Shown here: positions 49,230-59,281 of the stretch, piece after piece
How positions within the stretch are numbered: the first letter of the stretch is position 1
Layout of the letters: the number at the start of each line of letters is the position of its first letter
Assembly (NCBI GenBank): GCA_011088215.1
Contig: JAALKD010000006.1
Location: forward strand, 29,391-93,390
Reading direction: 5' to 3'
Length of the DNA: 64,000 nt
Origin: Sphingomonadales bacterium
GTDB taxonomy: Bacteria > Pseudomonadota > Alphaproteobacteria > Sphingomonadales > Kordiimonadaceae
Notes under the pieces: generated by a model
The model's input: only the letters and a program-made list of their open reading frames with translations
Database searches by the model: none
Told to the model about the DNA's origin: nothing
Position numbers and translations under genes: made by a program

Positions 49230-50741
49230 ATGGACATGGGGCAGATTTCAAATTTCGTAATTGGGCTTTTGGAAGTCCTGTCGCTGATATTTATATTTGC
49301 GGTTGGTGCAGGGCTCTTATGGGCAACGGTTCTGTATGTTCACGATAAATACCAAACCGAAAGTACGCTCAGACGCAACTACCCGGTTATAGCCCGATTT
49401 CGTTATCTTTTTGAGCATTTAGGTGAATTTTTTCGTCAGTATTTTTTTGCGCTGGACCGCGAGGAAATGCCATTTAACCGGGCCGAACGATCGTGGGTAT
49501 ACCGTGCGGCAAAAAATGTAGATTCCACCGTTGCTTTTGGCTCCACCCGTGACCTTCGCCCTACCGGCACAGTCTATTTTGTCAATTGTCCGTTCCCGAC
49601 CCTGGAAGCGGACGCGAAAGAGCCTTGCGAGGTTACCATTGGCCCCTATGCCCGCCAACCATACGCGACCGACAGCATCTTCAATGTCTCGGGCATGAGT
49701 TACGGTGCGATCTCCATTCCGGCGGTGCGTGCGCTGTCGGCTGGGGCCAAGAAAGCGGGCATTTGGATGAACACCGGTGAGGGCGGTCTGTCTCCCTACC
49801 ACTTGGAAGGTGGGGCCGACATTGTTTTCCAGATAGGCACCGGCAAGTTCGGGGTACGCAAACCTGAGGGTGGGTTTGACGAAGAAAAGCTGAAGGCTGT
49901 GGCAGCACACGATGCAGTCAAAATGTTTGAAATCAAACTCAGCCAAGGGGCGAAGCCGGGCAAAGGTGGTATTCTACCGGGGGCAAAGGTCACCGAAGAA
50001 ATTGCTAAAATTCGTGGTTTGACTGTAGGCGAAGCTGCGATCAGCCCCAACCGCCACCCAGAAGTTAACAGCATCGATGATCTGCTGGACATGATCCAAT
50101 ATGTGCGAGAGACCACCGGCAAGCCGGTTGGCTTCAAAGCAGTTATTGGGGCATACGGCTTTTTTGAAAACCTGTGCGAACTGATCCATGAACGTGGCAT
50201 TGAAAGCGCACCCGATTTTATCACAATCGACAGTGCTGACGGCGGCACCGGTGCTGCGCCCATGAGCCTGATCGACAATATGGGCATGCCGATCCGCGAA
50301 AGCCTGCCGCTTGTTGTTAATATTCTGGTCAAGCACGGCCTGCGTGAGCGGGTAAAAGTCTGTGCCAGTGGCAAGATGATCAACCCGTCTGAGGTGGCGT
50401 GGGCTTATTGCGCCGGAGCTGATTTTGTGAACTCTGCGCGCGGGTTCATGTTCTCGCTTGGCTGTATTCAGGCGCTGCAGTGTAATAAAAATACCTGTCC
50501 AACCGGCATCACCACCCACGACCCTAAGCTGCAGTATGGCCTGGACCCGATGAACAAGGCAGAACGCGTAGCGTCTTATGCCAAGAACATGAAGAAAGAG
50601 GTAGGCATTCTCGCCCACAGTTGCGGCGTAGACGAGCCAAGACTGTTGAAACGCTTTCATGCACGTATTGTATTGGGCGATGGCCGCAGTGTGTCGATGG
50701 ACGAGCTGTATCCGACAACGGAGAAGACCGCTGCTGGGTAG
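49230..50741 (+). CDS. FMN-binding glutamate synthase family protein
   Basis: MSYGAISIPAVRALSAGAKKAGIWMNTGEGGLSPYHLEGG, DGGTGAAPMSLIDNMGMP. Confidence 0.92.
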   Translation: MDMGQISNFVIGLLEVLSLIFIFAVGAGLLWATVLYVHDKYQTESTLRRNYPVIARFRYLFEHLGEFFRQYFFALDREEMPFNRAERSWVYRAAKNVDSTVAFGSTRDLRPTGTVYFVNCPFPTLEADAKEPCEVTIGPYARQPYATDSIFNVSGMSYGAISIPAVRALSAGAKKAGIWMNTGEGGLSPYHLEGGADIVFQIGTGKFGVRKPEGGFDEEKLKAVAAHDAVKMFEIKLSQGAKPGKGGILPGAKVTEEIAKIRGLTVGEAAISPNRHPEVNSIDDLLDMIQYVRETTGKPVGFKAVIGAYGFFENLCELIHERGIESAPDFITIDSADGGTGAAPMSLIDNMGMPIRESLPLVVNILVKHGLRERVKVCASGKMINPSEVAWAYCAGADFVNSARGFMFSLGCIQALQCNKNTCPTGITTHDPKLQYGLDPMNKAERVASYAKNMKKEVGILAHSCGVDEPRLLKRFHARIVLGDGRSVSMDELYPTTEKTAAG

Positions 50742-50802
50742 ATTGATACTACCGCAGATTAGGTGGTAAGGTCGCCCTGACTTAATGTTAGGGGAGCCCA
50801 CC

Positions 50803-51258
50803 ATGGACTATGGAACTTATTATAGCATCATCAATTATCTTGTTATGCCTGCGTGGCTGTTGCTGGTAATCCTGCCAAAACACGATATTACGGCGAAGAT
50901 CGTCCACAGCGGGATTTATCCAGTCGTTTTCGGATTTTTTTATCTGGTTCTGTGGGTGCGCGCGCTCGCGTTTGGCGAGTCCGCCGAAGGCGGTGGGTTT
51001 GCCACACTAGAGACTGTCATGACTGCCTTCACTCACCCCAACGTCGCCTTGATGGGCTGGGCGCATTATCTGGTGTTTGATCTGTTCGTCGGCGCCTGGA
51101 TTGGCCGCGATTCTGCAAAACGCAGCGTGAACCACTTTATGGTGGTGCCATGCCTTATCTTTGCGTTCCTCGCTGGTCCCATCGGCTTGCTGCTGTATTT
51201 GGCGCTTAGGCAAGTGACAAGTAAGGGCAGTGCGATGGCCTTGGATGAGGCAACATAA
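50803..51258 (+). CDS. ABA4-like (DUF4281) membrane protein
   Basis: GWAHYLVFDLFVGAWIGRDSAKRSVNHFMVVPCLIFAFLAGPIGLLLYLALR. Confidence 0.87.
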   Translation: MDYGTYYSIINYLVMPAWLLLVILPKHDITAKIVHSGIYPVVFGFFYLVLWVRALAFGESAEGGGFATLETVMTAFTHPNVALMGWAHYLVFDLFVGAWIGRDSAKRSVNHFMVVPCLIFAFLAGPIGLLLYLALRQVTSKGSAMALDEAT

Positions 51259-51261
51259 AAT

Positions 51262-51293
51262 AACCCGCCGATCAAGATCTAGATCAGCGGGTT
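51262..51293. terminator. Hairpin between convergent genes
   Basis: AACCCGC-cGATC...GATCa-GCGGGTT. Confidence 0.55.
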
Positions 51294-51323
51294 GATGGAC
51301 AGTTTGTTGACCTATCTTGGCAG

Positions 51324-52805
51324 TCAGGCTTTCAGCGCATCCAATGCGGTTTTAACGCGCGCAGCATAGTCGGGGTCGGCGGCAGCATACTGCGCCAGCA
51401 TGCGCTCTTGTGCGCTGGCGGATGCTTGGCTCAGGCCGCCGGCAATGTTGCCAGCCAATTGGTTCTTCTGGTCGTCAGACATAATCCTGAACAGTTCGCC
51501 GGCCTGGGTGAAATTATCCTCGTCTTGGCTTTCGTGGTGGCCAACCCATGCGTCTTCCTCAAGCGGCATAAGTGGCTCGGCAACTGATGGGTTTGGCACA
51601 GGTGCCCCCTCTGCGGCTCGGTCATTGGGATAAAAGTTTGCCCCGCTGCCCTGATTGGCTGCCTGACCGGTCACCGGACAATGCACCATGCCTGCCATGG
51701 CTCCATCACGTTGGTAATGGTTTACTGGGCACCTGGGTGCATTGACCGGCAACTGTTGGTGATTAACGCCGACCCGGTAACGCTGCGCATCCGGATATGC
51801 GAGCAGGCGTGCTTGCAGCATTTTGTCAGGCGAGGCACCAAGACCCAGCACAAGGTTTGACGGACTGAACGCAGACTGTTCAGTTTCCGCAAAATAGTTG
51901 GTCACATTGCGGTTCAGTTCCATCTTGCCAATCTCGACAAGCGGGAAGTCTGCATGCGGCCATACCTTGGTAAGGTCAAACGGGTTATAGCGATATGTTT
52001 TCGCTTCCGCTTCGGTCATCACTTGAATCTTGACCGTCCAGCTTGGAAAGTCGCCTGCATCAATAGCGGTCACAAGGTCTTCCTGTGCGCCGTGGGCAGA
52101 CATTTTTGATGCTTCGTCACCGGTTAGTGTTTTAACACCCTGGTCGGTCTTCAAGTGAAACTTTACCCAAACCCGTTCACCTGCCGCATTCCAGAAGCTA
52201 AGGGTGTGTGACCCGTAGCCGTTCATGTGACGCAGCGACAATGGAATGCCGCGGTCAGACATTAGAATGGTAGACTGGTGAAGGGATTGTGGGTGGTTTG
52301 CCCAATATTCAAATACCGCAGCAGGGTCGGGCAGGTTTGTGCGCGGATTCTTTTTCTGGCTATGGACAAAATCCGGAAACTTTGACGGGTCGCGCAGAAA
52401 GAATACAGGTGTGTTGTTGCCGACGAGGTCGAAGTTACCTTCTTCGGTGTAGAACTTAACGGCAAAGCCGCGCGGATCGCGGGCATAATCGCTGCTGTCC
52501 TGGCCGCCGCCTACAGTTGAGAAGCGAACAAACACTTCGGCTTGCTTGCCTTCGCCTTGCAGGAAGTTGGCGATGGTCAGGTCGCTAAGGTCTTTTGTCA
52601 GCGTAAAGGTGCCGTATGCACCGTTGCCGCGGGCGTGGACAACGCGCTCGGGAATACGTTCGCGATTGAAGTGTGCCAGCTTTTCCATCAGGCGGTAATT
52701 GTCAAATGTCAGCGGCCCACGGGCGCCGGCTGAAATGCTGTTGTTGTCGTCTGCAACAGGGGCACCGCTTGCGGTGGTCAGGGTGGTTTTACGATCGTTT
52801 GTCAT
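51324..52805 (-). CDS. katA: Catalase (monofunctional heme, KatA-type)
   Basis: HFNRERIPERVVHARGNGAYGTF, VFVRFSTVGGGQDSSDYARDPRGFAVKFYTEEGNFDLVGNNTPVFF. Confidence 0.96.
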   Translation of the reverse strand: MTNDRKTTLTTASGAPVADDNNSISAGARGPLTFDNYRLMEKLAHFNRERIPERVVHARGNGAYGTFTLTKDLSDLTIANFLQGEGKQAEVFVRFSTVGGGQDSSDYARDPRGFAVKFYTEEGNFDLVGNNTPVFFLRDPSKFPDFVHSQKKNPRTNLPDPAAVFEYWANHPQSLHQSTILMSDRGIPLSLRHMNGYGSHTLSFWNAAGERVWVKFHLKTDQGVKTLTGDEASKMSAHGAQEDLVTAIDAGDFPSWTVKIQVMTEAEAKTYRYNPFDLTKVWPHADFPLVEIGKMELNRNVTNYFAETEQSAFSPSNLVLGLGASPDKMLQARLLAYPDAQRYRVGVNHQQLPVNAPRCPVNHYQRDGAMAGMVHCPVTGQAANQGSGANFYPNDRAAEGAPVPNPSVAEPLMPLEEDAWVGHHESQDEDNFTQAGELFRIMSDDQKNQLAGNIAGGLSQASASAQERMLAQYAAADPDYAARVKTALDALKA

Positions 52806-52874
52806 TGGTTGGTTCCTTTTCTTTCTGCTCGAGAAGAAGGTACCAATGGCGCATTCATTTGTAAAAACGATTGT

Positions 52875-52916
52875 TATTCTTATTATGATCGTAAAAAAAC
52901 GATCATAATAAGAATA
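52875..52916. promoter_or_regulatory. 18-bp perfect inverted repeat upstream of katA
   Basis: TATTCTTATTATGATCGT (52875-52892) / ACGATCATAATAAGAATA (52899-52916), loop A6. Confidence 0.75.
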
Positions 52917-52940
52917 TCTGCTGTAGAGCTGATGCAGGGG

Positions 52941-53768
52941 TTACTTGGGTGCAAGAAGACCTTGTCCTTCGCGGCGGTTCGCAGCTTGTGTTGTGATTGG
53001 CTTTCCCTCTGGATACAACAAGGTTGCTAACATGCCGGACTGTTCCATGTCTGCAATCCGGGCGTTCACATGTTCGATCAGGGCAAGTGTCTGGTCGTTT
53101 TTTTTACACATCAAGGCATCGTTGACTTGCTCAAATTGAAATTTGGCCGAGGATACCAACGGTTCCTTTTCAGGGTGCCGCGCCGCGTAGAGCTTATAGT
53201 CATAATCCATCATCAGTACCGCGTCGACACGGCCTTTTATCAGCATGGCGTGTGCTTGACCCGCATTCAGGGAATCGATTGTGTTGGTCAAATTGGGAAA
53301 AAGTTTTTTGACCCGTATACTGCCACCAACACCCAGGTCAATTGCAATGCGCTGTTCGTAAAGGTCTTCCATGCTTCTAACCAGGGCTTCCCCCTTGCGG
53401 GTGAAGGCGCGAATGTTGGCTGTGTTGAAGGGCTTCGAAATAATGACAGCCTCACGAGACACATTCGTGTCACGAAAGTAAGCTTCATCATAGTCACCAA
53501 CAAAAAAACAATCGGCATTCCCGTCAAAGAAATGGCGCATCGCACGCCGGAGAGGAACGATCTTCACGTTCATTTTCTCACCGTATGTCAGCAAAAGTTC
53601 GTCAACCAGCTTATTATACGGGCCTGGTTTTTTTTCGTCCAGAAGCCAGGGAACTTGCAGCGCGACAATATTCAGAGGCTCGAAGCCTTGTGCCTGTTGC
53701 TGGTCCTGCGCAGTGGCTGGCCCAAGAAATGTCATGGAAATTACGAGTAGTTGAATGCGCCTTAGCAT
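52941..53768 (-). CDS. Orphan transporter substrate-binding-domain protein
   Basis: Signal peptide, SBP_bac_3-like; VGDYDEAYFRDTNVSREAVIISKPF; no ABC genes adjacent. Confidence 0.7.
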   Translation of the reverse strand: MLRRIQLLVISMTFLGPATAQDQQQAQGFEPLNIVALQVPWLLDEKKPGPYNKLVDELLLTYGEKMNVKIVPLRRAMRHFFDGNADCFFVGDYDEAYFRDTNVSREAVIISKPFNTANIRAFTRKGEALVRSMEDLYEQRIAIDLGVGGSIRVKKLFPNLTNTIDSLNAGQAHAMLIKGRVDAVLMMDYDYKLYAARHPEKEPLVSSAKFQFEQVNDALMCKKNDQTLALIEHVNARIADMEQSGMLATLLYPEGKPITTQAANRREGQGLLAPK

Positions 53769-53998
53769 GGTGCCTGGCTCCGGTTGACTGATCTAACCGC
53801 GATGCCTGAGGGCGAACGCAGTTCTCGGCCCCCATACCTGCTAGTGAAAGAAACATAGACCATAACGTGGTAAAGTAAACAGAGCTCTAACATACCGAAG
53901 GAATCAGGCTCGAATTCCTGGTACCTTGGTTATTGAACTAGCCTTTCGTGAGCGCTGCGCCCATCTCGCTAGTCCAATTTCCGACTTATTGCTAGCCG

Positions 53999-55288
53999 CT
54001 AGTCACATTTGCGCGTCATAAAGTGGGTTATATTCTGTATGTTACCATCGGTTTTGGCGGGCTTGATGCTAAGCGCGCAGGCTATAATGCCATATACCTC
54101 AATGTTGTCGAATGGCTTTGTAAAGATGCCCTTTTTGAACGAGGGGCCTGCCGCAATGAAGGTGGCACGCATATCCGGGTGCAGGTTGTGATACCCGTGG
54201 GTTGCCTTTAAAAACGGTAGTACTGAAGGAGGGGGTGTCTGGTCTTCGGTGGCATAAATCACCCACCCGGGATCAGCAAGCAGCATCAGGTCAGGCTCGC
54301 GGTCAGGGTGATCAAAATGATACCCCTCGGGAAAGGCGCCTCGGCGCAGAACTTTAAGGTGCGGGTGCGCGCCGTTAAATTTTTGATAAGCATTTTCAAC
54401 GCCATCTTCGTCGCCGTATAAGTTTATGAAGGCAACATAGGCAGCGCCACGCGACCGGTTCCAATCAGGGGTGATAAAGGGCGTGACATCCATAATGGGA
54501 TCAAGGTTAATGATCCGCTCGGGCGACAGATCGGCCATGCCGTGGTCTGAAACGATGATAATATTGGTGCGTTCATAAAGGCTGCGATCCTTCAGCCCGT
54601 TGATAAGTCGCCCCATGATTTTGTCCATCATTTCTATTGCCTGCAGTTCCTGCGGCGAATTCACATGGTTCTGGTGAGCGGCATCATCAACTACCGAGAA
54701 ATAAAGCGTGCCAAGCCGTATGTTTTTACCGTCAGGCAAATCAAGCCATTCCAGTATTTGGTCAACGCGCGCTGCATAAACCTCGCTTTTGTGGCTTTTC
54801 TTATACGGGTTCCAATAAGTCGGTTGAACGCCGCCAATCGGTGCCTCGGCACCAAGCCACGTGTTTGTACCTGTTTTTACGCCTTGTTTTTCGGCGGTAA
54901 CCCAAATTGGTTCACCACCCCACCAGCGGGGGTCATTGATGTCCGAGCCGCGGTTCATCTCGCGACCAATTTTGCGGTCATAAATATAGTTGGAAATAAT
55001 GCCGTGGTTTTTTGGATGCAGGCCGGTAGCAAGGGAATATAGGTTGACAAATGTTTTTGACGGCATGGCCGGGGTCATGCCTTCTGCTCGAACGCCGCGT
55101 GCCGCAAGGGCGCGCATATTCGGCGCCGCAGCCCGATCAATCGCATCGGCGCGCAAGCCATCAATACCGACCAGAATAACGATTTGATCGTCAGCGCCCG
55201 CTGCTGTTTCTGTCGAGTTTGCGCTGACCGCGAAGAAAATTGCCATAATTAGGGCTATAGCACCCAAGGTATTGACTGATTTATACAT
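53999..55288 (-). CDS. Alkaline phosphatase family / ectonucleotide pyrophosphatase-like protein
   Basis: ILVGIDGLRADAIDRAAAPNMRALAARGVRAEGMTPAMPSKTFVNLYSLATGLHPKNHGII, IIVSDHGMADL. Confidence 0.93.
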   Translation of the reverse strand: MYKSVNTLGAIALIMAIFFAVSANSTETAAGADDQIVILVGIDGLRADAIDRAAAPNMRALAARGVRAEGMTPAMPSKTFVNLYSLATGLHPKNHGIISNYIYDRKIGREMNRGSDINDPRWWGGEPIWVTAEKQGVKTGTNTWLGAEAPIGGVQPTYWNPYKKSHKSEVYAARVDQILEWLDLPDGKNIRLGTLYFSVVDDAAHQNHVNSPQELQAIEMMDKIMGRLINGLKDRSLYERTNIIIVSDHGMADLSPERIINLDPIMDVTPFITPDWNRSRGAAYVAFINLYGDEDGVENAYQKFNGAHPHLKVLRRGAFPEGYHFDHPDREPDLMLLADPGWVIYATEDQTPPPSVLPFLKATHGYHNLHPDMRATFIAAGPSFKKGIFTKPFDNIEVYGIIACALSIKPAKTDGNIQNITHFMTRKCD

Positions 55289-55400
55289 GATGCCCCCGGT
55301 ATTGACTGCATAGTTTCCGTAGTGAATAGGTTATCCACGTGACAGAGGTATTAAGCATAGCAGCTTTCATGCAAAGCGCTCACGGGTTTTCAATAGATGA

Positions 55401-56816
55401 TTAGAGTTCGAGCGCCTTACCCATTTCGCGGATGCGGTCAATTTTTGCATTGAACGGCTGCCAGTTGTCGTCGTCCGCGATGGGTGTCCACAGGTTTTCC
55501 ACTTCCTCGATCAACAGAGTTTCCGGGCCTTCACCCAAAAAATACGCGGTATTCAGGGCTTGCGGGTTAGACGGTTGATAGCCGGACAGCGCAGCCACCA
55601 AGCCAGCGTAACTGTCCTTGCCGTATCGGTGGGCTTCCGGTCCATTTAGTGCACGTTCTGCGCTGGCGCTACCGCCGTACCAGTCAAAGAAAAACCGCTC
55701 GTAAGGGAAGTTCTCTTTGCCCATAAAATCATTCACGAGCGTTAACAGTGCGTCATCCTCGATGTCGCTTTTGGCCTTTACGCCCAACCGCGCTAACAGC
55801 TTCACCCGGATTGCATCCAGATACAGCCGGGGGAAATCCTCCAGCGCTTTTTTTAGGTCGTTTTCGCTGCAAAGGTCCGACAATGAACCCCCTAGTTGGT
55901 AAACATTCCAGTGTAGCGCATCGGGCTGACGTCCAAAGGCATACAGGCCGCTTTCATCGAAATAAGCAGCAGTGAAGGCAAGGTCCATGGTGGGCAGAAA
56001 GCGCCACGGGCCAAAGTCAAAAACCTCGCCGCTGATGTTGATATTGTCTGTGTTTAAAACGCCATGGACAAACCCTGCAGCCATAAGCTCTGCGGCTTGT
56101 GTGGCTACGCGCGCTGACACCAACGACAATAGTTCAAGCGCGCGGTCAGAGGCACTGCCAGTTGGGGTAACGCCGTAATAATGTTTCAGACAATAGTCCA
56201 CCAGTGCAGTTAGCCGTTCGGTATCAGAATAAAAGGCGTGCCGCTGGAAGGTGCCGATGCGGATGTGGCCGTGGTTCAGTCGCACCATAACCGCCGAGCG
56301 GGTCGGCGACGGCTCATCACCTCGGTGCAGGCTTTCACCGGTCTCGATGATCGAAAATGTTTTTGAGGTGTTAACACCCAGCGCTTCCAGCATTTCGGTG
56401 GCCAGAATTTCGCGGAAGCCACCTTTCAGGGTTAAGCGCCCGTCACCGGATCGGCTGTAAGGCGTCGTGCCGCTACCTTTGGTGCCAAGGTCCATCAAGC
56501 GGCCCGCCTTATCTTCCATTTGGGCAAACAGAAAACCGCGCCCGTCGCCTATCTCGGGATTGTAGTGCCTGAATTGGTGTCCGTGGTAACGCTGCGCCAA
56601 TGGCTCGGCTAGCGACCCCGGCAAGGGTTCAAATCCACCAAAATGCTGCAGCCACTCTTCGTCGTTCAGGCCGTCCAGTCCAATACTTTCCGCCGCGCGG
56701 TTGTTGCGGTAACGCAGGATGGTTTTCGGAAATTCAGCCGCCTTAACCGGGTCGGCGAAACCGTCCCCCAACTCCAGGAACGCCTGTTTGGGTGCGTAGG
56801 CTTTATTCAGCAGCAT
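55401..56816 (-). CDS. selO: SelO/YdiU-family protein (pseudokinase-fold AMPylase)
   Basis: LAQRYHGHQFRHYNPEIGDGRGFLFAQ, LGTKGSGTTPYSRSGDGRLTLKGGFREILATEMLEALGV. Confidence 0.94.
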   Translation of the reverse strand: MLLNKAYAPKQAFLELGDGFADPVKAAEFPKTILRYRNNRAAESIGLDGLNDEEWLQHFGGFEPLPGSLAEPLAQRYHGHQFRHYNPEIGDGRGFLFAQMEDKAGRLMDLGTKGSGTTPYSRSGDGRLTLKGGFREILATEMLEALGVNTSKTFSIIETGESLHRGDEPSPTRSAVMVRLNHGHIRIGTFQRHAFYSDTERLTALVDYCLKHYYGVTPTGSASDRALELLSLVSARVATQAAELMAAGFVHGVLNTDNINISGEVFDFGPWRFLPTMDLAFTAAYFDESGLYAFGRQPDALHWNVYQLGGSLSDLCSENDLKKALEDFPRLYLDAIRVKLLARLGVKAKSDIEDDALLTLVNDFMGKENFPYERFFFDWYGGSASAERALNGPEAHRYGKDSYAGLVAALSGYQPSNPQALNTAYFLGEGPETLLIEEVENLWTPIADDDNWQPFNAKIDRIREMGKALEL

Positions 56817-57411
56817 CGGCGGGCCACCCCCATGTTACGTGGTCAGCTGGATTGGGCCTTGGTCGTTCGGTCGGGCTTCTGCTGTGGCTTCCGAAAAACA
56901 TGAATCCTGCGATTTTCTCATCCGCTGTCATATTAAGCGCCCTCGCCACATATTTGCTGTAGCTGGCCCAGCCTGTTAGCCACTGTGCGCCGTAACCTAG
57001 CGCGGTGGCGGCAATGACCATATTCTGGCAGGCGGCACCGGTGGACAGCTTCTGCTCCCATTCAGGGATGGGGCGGCTTGTGTTTGGGGAATAGACAGCA
57101 ATGATTAGCGTCGGTGCCTGCGTAGCATATCCGCTCATTTTCTCGGCCACTTTGGGGCTGCTTTCAAACTCAGCAATCATGCCGTCGGTGATGGCTTTGC
57201 CAAGCTTGGCACGCTCTGGCCCTGTGAGCACAACAAAGCGCCAAGGTGCCAGCTTACCGTGGTCGGGCACCCGCATGCCAGCTGCCAAAATCTTCTCAAG
57301 CGCCTCTCTGTCAGGGCTGGGGTCTTGCATGTCGCGGGTTTTAACAGACCGGCGATGCATCAACAGGTCATAGGCTTCGGAACTGGGCGTATTGAAAGGC
57401 TTGTTGGCCAT
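56803..57411 (-). CDS. Nitroreductase family protein
   Basis: LMHRRSVKTRDMQDPSPDREALEKILAAGMRVPDHGKLAPWRFVVL. Confidence 0.93.
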   Translation of the reverse strand: MANKPFNTPSSEAYDLLMHRRSVKTRDMQDPSPDREALEKILAAGMRVPDHGKLAPWRFVVLTGPERAKLGKAITDGMIAEFESSPKVAEKMSGYATQAPTLIIAVYSPNTSRPIPEWEQKLSTGAACQNMVIAATALGYGAQWLTGWASYSKYVARALNMTADEKIAGFMFFGSHSRSPTERPRPNPADHVTWGWPADAAE

Positions 57412-57573
57412 AGGGGTCTTCACTTTCGTGCAGGGGTGTTCATATTCGTGTAGTTTAACGTAGTTGGCTTTTGCTATAATATAACACAATCACATTTTAT
57501 TTTATTTCTAATGCGGAATGTTCCGTTTATAGCATAGTGCCAACATGGGCATAAAAGGGTTGGGAGAAAAGAC

Positions 57574-58908
57574 ATGAATTCAAAAATATTTGGCGTGGGG
57601 CTGACGGCGTTGGCCTTGGTGGGTTGTTCGGCCTCAGAAGATACCAATCATGAGGCGCAGCAGAAGATTGTAGCAGAAGTGTCGATGCCCGCGGTCGGCG
57701 TAGCTGATGGTGCAGCAGTTGATGCAACAACAGGCATAAGTTTGCCTGCCGGTTTTAGCGCTACAATATTTGCCGACGAGGTTGGTCAAGTGCGTCATAT
57801 TGTTGCCGCCCCTAACGGTTGGGTATATGGGGCGCTGCGCGTGTCCATGCGCGGCAATGGTGTAGTGGCCCTTCGTGATACAGACGGCGACGGCGTTGCC
57901 GATCAGCGCGAATATTTCGGTCAAAGCATTCAGGGTAGCGGTATCGGTGTGAATAACGGTTACCTATACTTCTCCACTGATACAGCCATTATGCGCTGGC
58001 CCCTGCCGGAAAGCGGCGCTCCTACTGATGAGCCAACCGTAATCGCTGAGGGTTTTGTTTCCGAAACCCAGCATGCGTCCAAAAACTTCACGTTTGACGG
58101 CGAAGGCAACATGTATGTGAATGTGGGTGCGCCTTCCAATGCCTGCATGACAGAAATGCGCAAAAAGGGCTCGCCCGGCATGCGGCCTTGCCCCATTCTG
58201 GAAAAATACGCTGGTGTCTGGCGCTTTGACGCTGATACACCGGGGCAGGACCAAATGGCGGACGGTCATCGGTATGCCACTGGCATTCGTAATGCCCTTG
58301 CGCTGGATTGGAACACCCACGCGGACGCCCTTTATTTGGCGCAGCATGGCCGCGATCAGTTGGCCAGTTTTTTCCCCGAAATGTTCACCAACGAGCAAAG
58401 CGCCGAACTGCCATCGGAAGAATTTCACCGTCTAGATGACGGATACGATGTGGGCTGGCCATACAGCTACTATGATCATATGAAAGATGAGCGCATGGTA
58501 ATGCCCGAATATGGTGGTGATGGCCAAACGGTATCTAGCGAGGGCGAAAAACCCCTGTTTGGTTTCCCCGGCCACTGGGCACCAAACGGCATGATGTTCC
58601 TTGAGGGTGATGCGTTGCCCGCAGGTTACCGCAAGGGTGCCTTTATTGCTTTCCACGGTTCCTGGAACCGCGCGCCCATGCCACAGCAAGGCTATCGTGT
58701 TGTTTATCTTCCACTGAACGATGACGGCGCTGTTGCGGGTGATTGGGTAACATTCGCCAATGGCTTTGCAGGCCCGGAACCGGTTATGAGTCCCAGAAAT
58801 GCCGTTCATCGCCCCATGGGCTTGACGGAAGGGCCAGATGGCGCGATTTACATCTCAAGCCTGATGTCTGGCGGGCGCGTTTGGAAAGTTACCTATGAAG
58901 GTGAATAA
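57574..58908 (+). CDS. PQQ-dependent sugar/sorbosone dehydrogenase-family lipoprotein
   Basis: Lipobox LVGC; LPAGFSATIFADEVGQVRHI, GHWAPNGMMFLEGDALPAGYRKGAFIAFHGSWNR. Confidence 0.88.
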   Translation: MNSKIFGVGLTALALVGCSASEDTNHEAQQKIVAEVSMPAVGVADGAAVDATTGISLPAGFSATIFADEVGQVRHIVAAPNGWVYGALRVSMRGNGVVALRDTDGDGVADQREYFGQSIQGSGIGVNNGYLYFSTDTAIMRWPLPESGAPTDEPTVIAEGFVSETQHASKNFTFDGEGNMYVNVGAPSNACMTEMRKKGSPGMRPCPILEKYAGVWRFDADTPGQDQMADGHRYATGIRNALALDWNTHADALYLAQHGRDQLASFFPEMFTNEQSAELPSEEFHRLDDGYDVGWPYSYYDHMKDERMVMPEYGGDGQTVSSEGEKPLFGFPGHWAPNGMMFLEGDALPAGYRKGAFIAFHGSWNRAPMPQQGYRVVYLPLNDDGAVAGDWVTFANGFAGPEPVMSPRNAVHRPMGLTEGPDGAIYISSLMSGGRVWKVTYEGE

Positions 58909-59281
58909 ATTCTATTTGGCTGCGCTAGCGGGTGCAGTCTTTTCGACCTCGGTTTCTGCCCAAGATCCGCCGACCGGCAGATCACTTTACGAGGAAAACT
59001 GCGCCGTTTGCCATCAATATGATGGCGGCGGCGTACCGTTTATGCAACCGGAATTGTTTAGCAGTAAACGAGCAAATGCGCCCAAAGGCGGTGTGATTGA
59101 TATTATCCTGTTCGGCAGCGCAGCCGAAGGAACAGGGCAAAGCGGCTTCAGCAACGAAATGCCGGGCTTTGATTATTTAACCAATAGAGAAATAGCGTTG
59201 ATAGCGACATATGTACGGACCAATTTTGAAAACAATGGGGGCGCTGTCATTGCTGACGACGTCCAGCCTCGCCGCAAATAG
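58895..59281 (+). CDS. c-type cytochrome
   Basis: Signal peptide, ENCAVCHQYDG heme motif, downstream Met ligand region NEMPGFDYLT. Confidence 0.91.
   Translation: MKVNKFYLAALAGAVFSTSVSAQDPPTGRSLYEENCAVCHQYDGGGVPFMQPELFSSKRANAPKGGVIDIILFGSAAEGTGQSGFSNEMPGFDYLTNREIALIATYVRTNFENNGGAVIADDVQPRRK

Noticed and set aside
49974-50804. 276-aa minus-strand ORF inside the glutamate-synthase-like gene
   Set aside because: Antisense to a well-conserved FMN enzyme.
53770-53998. Possible structured RNA or tRNA in the intergenic gap
   Set aside because: No cloverleaf or tRNA consensus (T-loop GGTTCRANYCC) could be assembled by eye.
55401-56816. SelO as a selenoprotein
   Set aside because: ORF ends with a normal stop and no internal UGA; bacterial SelO homologs generally lack Sec.
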